NCBI GenBank assembly: GCA_045591175.1 | Contig: JAZNSI010000047.1 | Span: 17,540-81,539 of the forward strand | DNA length: 64,000 nt | Source: UBA11524 sp045591175 | Lineage (GTDB): Bacteria > Bacillota > Clostridia > Christensenellales > Aristaeellaceae | Direction: 5' to 3' | Shown here: positions 63,333-64,000 of the stretch, in pieces | Layout: the number at the start of each line of letters is the position of its first letter | Numbering within the stretch: position 1 is the stretch's first letter | Notes under the pieces: model-generated | Database searches by the model: none | The model's input: the letters and a program-made list of their open reading frames with translations, nothing else | Told to the model about the DNA's origin: nothing | Made by a program: the position numbers and the translations under genes

Positions 63333-64000
63333 AGGGGCGGAGCCAAAAAGGGTTAAGGGGCGATTGCCCCTTACGGGGGTTGGAAGGGGCCGCGGAGGCC
63401 CCTCCCCGTCGGAGACCTCCGCGCCGCAGCGCAAAGAAGCACGCGCCTTTTGAGAATCCGTATGGATTCGAGAAACAGCTCACGCAGCCGGAAAGAAGAA
63501 GACCGTACTTCCGGTAAAGTCTTGCTGGTAAGGAACGGTCTATTGTGCGGCTTATCTTTTCAATATGTTAGTGGTCTTATGTGAAAGATGTATTTTCTCT
63601 CTCGCGAGAAAGTACCATACCGGCCCTTGTCAGCCACGAGGGCTGTCAAGGGCTTCGCGCCATCAATGCAAGCATTGACAGCGCTCGTCACGCATAGCGT
63701 GACCTCACGAGCGCCCGGGGTGGCATAAAGCATGCCACCCCGGACCCCCTGTTCCATTGCGGCAGTACGAGCGGCTGTTTTGTTTGGCGGCTCTGGTTGC
63801 AGAGGATTCCTTTGAATTTCCGCTAACGCGGTGAAGGTCGGGCAATGCCCGACTAACGCAGCTCATTGCTTGCAATGAGCAAGTGTAGCCTGCGCCGGGC
63901 TTGTCTCGGCGCTGGCCGAATAAAGGAATACTCTGCAAAATCGCCGCACGGGCTCCTTTGTTTGTTGCGCGACAGCCGCATGGGGCTGGTGGGAACGGAG
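63333..64000. other. Gene-free right end of the window, packed with hairpin repeats
   Basis: It contains TAAGGGGC-GATT-GCCCCTTA (63355-63374), AGGGGCC-GCGGA-GGCCCCT (63386-63404), copy B of the long element (63590-63765), GTCGGGC-AAT-GCCCGAC (63837-63853) and GCTCATTGC-TT-GCAATGAGC (63861-63880). No gene or tRNA was recognised. Confidence 0.7.
63590..63765 (-). repeat. Long multi-hairpin element, copy B (inverted relative to 47260-47425)
   Basis: Read on the minus strand: hairpin GGGGTGGCAT-GCTTT-ATGCCACCCC, CTCGTGAGGTC, hairpin CACGC-TAT-GCGTG, the 69-bp core (63620-63688), then a TTTCTC/GAGAAA hairpin. The core differs from copy A at about three of 69 positions. Confidence 0.75.

Noticed and set aside
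63326..63517. Short Arg/Pro-rich frame downstream of alaS's promoter
   Set aside because: It runs through hairpin repeats and has no family features.

Overview
The window looks like a chromosomal stretch of a high-GC member of the Clostridia, probably a gut or rumen anaerobe. The pointers are a Firmicutes-type rpsB-tsf-pyrH-frr-uppS-cdsA-dxr-rseP block, RNase Y, the sporulation genes cwlD and yunB, a lone Spo0A DNA-binding domain, a class B sortase, an iron-only hydrogenase regulator of the TM1266 type, plant-polysaccharide enzymes (GH53 galactanase, GH13 amylase, AraD, an FGGY kinase), and strong AGGAGG ribosome binding sites. GC content is judged by eye. No species is assigned and no rRNA, tRNA or CRISPR array was seen.

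Layout. 1-1.8 kb: tail of an AraC regulator, a dense DnaA-box cluster, and the spore cortex amidase CwlD. 1.8-7.8 kb: a TetM-like GTPase, an XRE/zinc-ribbon regulator, precorrin-6A reductase, and a PadR-controlled operon of small membrane proteins ending in a Nudix hydrolase. 7.8-17.4 kb: sugar metabolism (AraD, FGGY kinase, serine hydrolase, GH13, methyltransferase, two GNATs, GH53). 17.5-25.7 kb: two small conserved proteins, argS, a TM1266-type regulator with an ABC transporter lacking its ATPase, a degenerate EAL protein, sortase B, a DUF5684-like membrane protein and a DtxR/MntR regulator. 25.8-33.4 kb (minus strand): the translation / isoprenoid / phospholipid block. 33.7-39.4 kb: small membrane protein, rny, a long non-coding interval, the Spo0A_C protein, a cupin, a GrpE-tailed coiled-coil protein and a YczE-like protein. 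39.5-47 kb: smc, prfC, typA. 47-57.5 kb: repeats, yunB, a class A PBP, a nuclease plus SNF2 helicase pair, a pentapeptide-repeat protein, a Nudix-HAD fusion and an L,D-transpeptidase. 57.5-64 kb: CvpA-like protein, an AT-rich islet with an XRE regulator, a TIGR04086-like protein, a secreted Cys/Pro-Thr protein, a short alaS and a repeat-rich end.

How the genes work together. The minus-strand block couples ribosome production to isoprenoid and phospholipid precursor supply (UppS, Dxr, CdsA). CwlD, YunB, the PBP, the L,D-transpeptidase and the sortase act on the envelope or spore. GH53, GH13, the FGGY kinase and AraD suggest use of pectin- or arabinogalactan-type material.

The most unusual feature is a set of short hairpin-rich repeats that sit close to stop codons. 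Stem sequences change between copies while pairing is kept. In two places a GGGTCGAAGACCC-type hairpin separates the true 3' end of a gene from a second, diverged copy of that same 3' end. The DnaA-box cluster, a promoter-terminator interval without a gene upstream of rny, and the nuclease/SNF2 pair are the next best leads.
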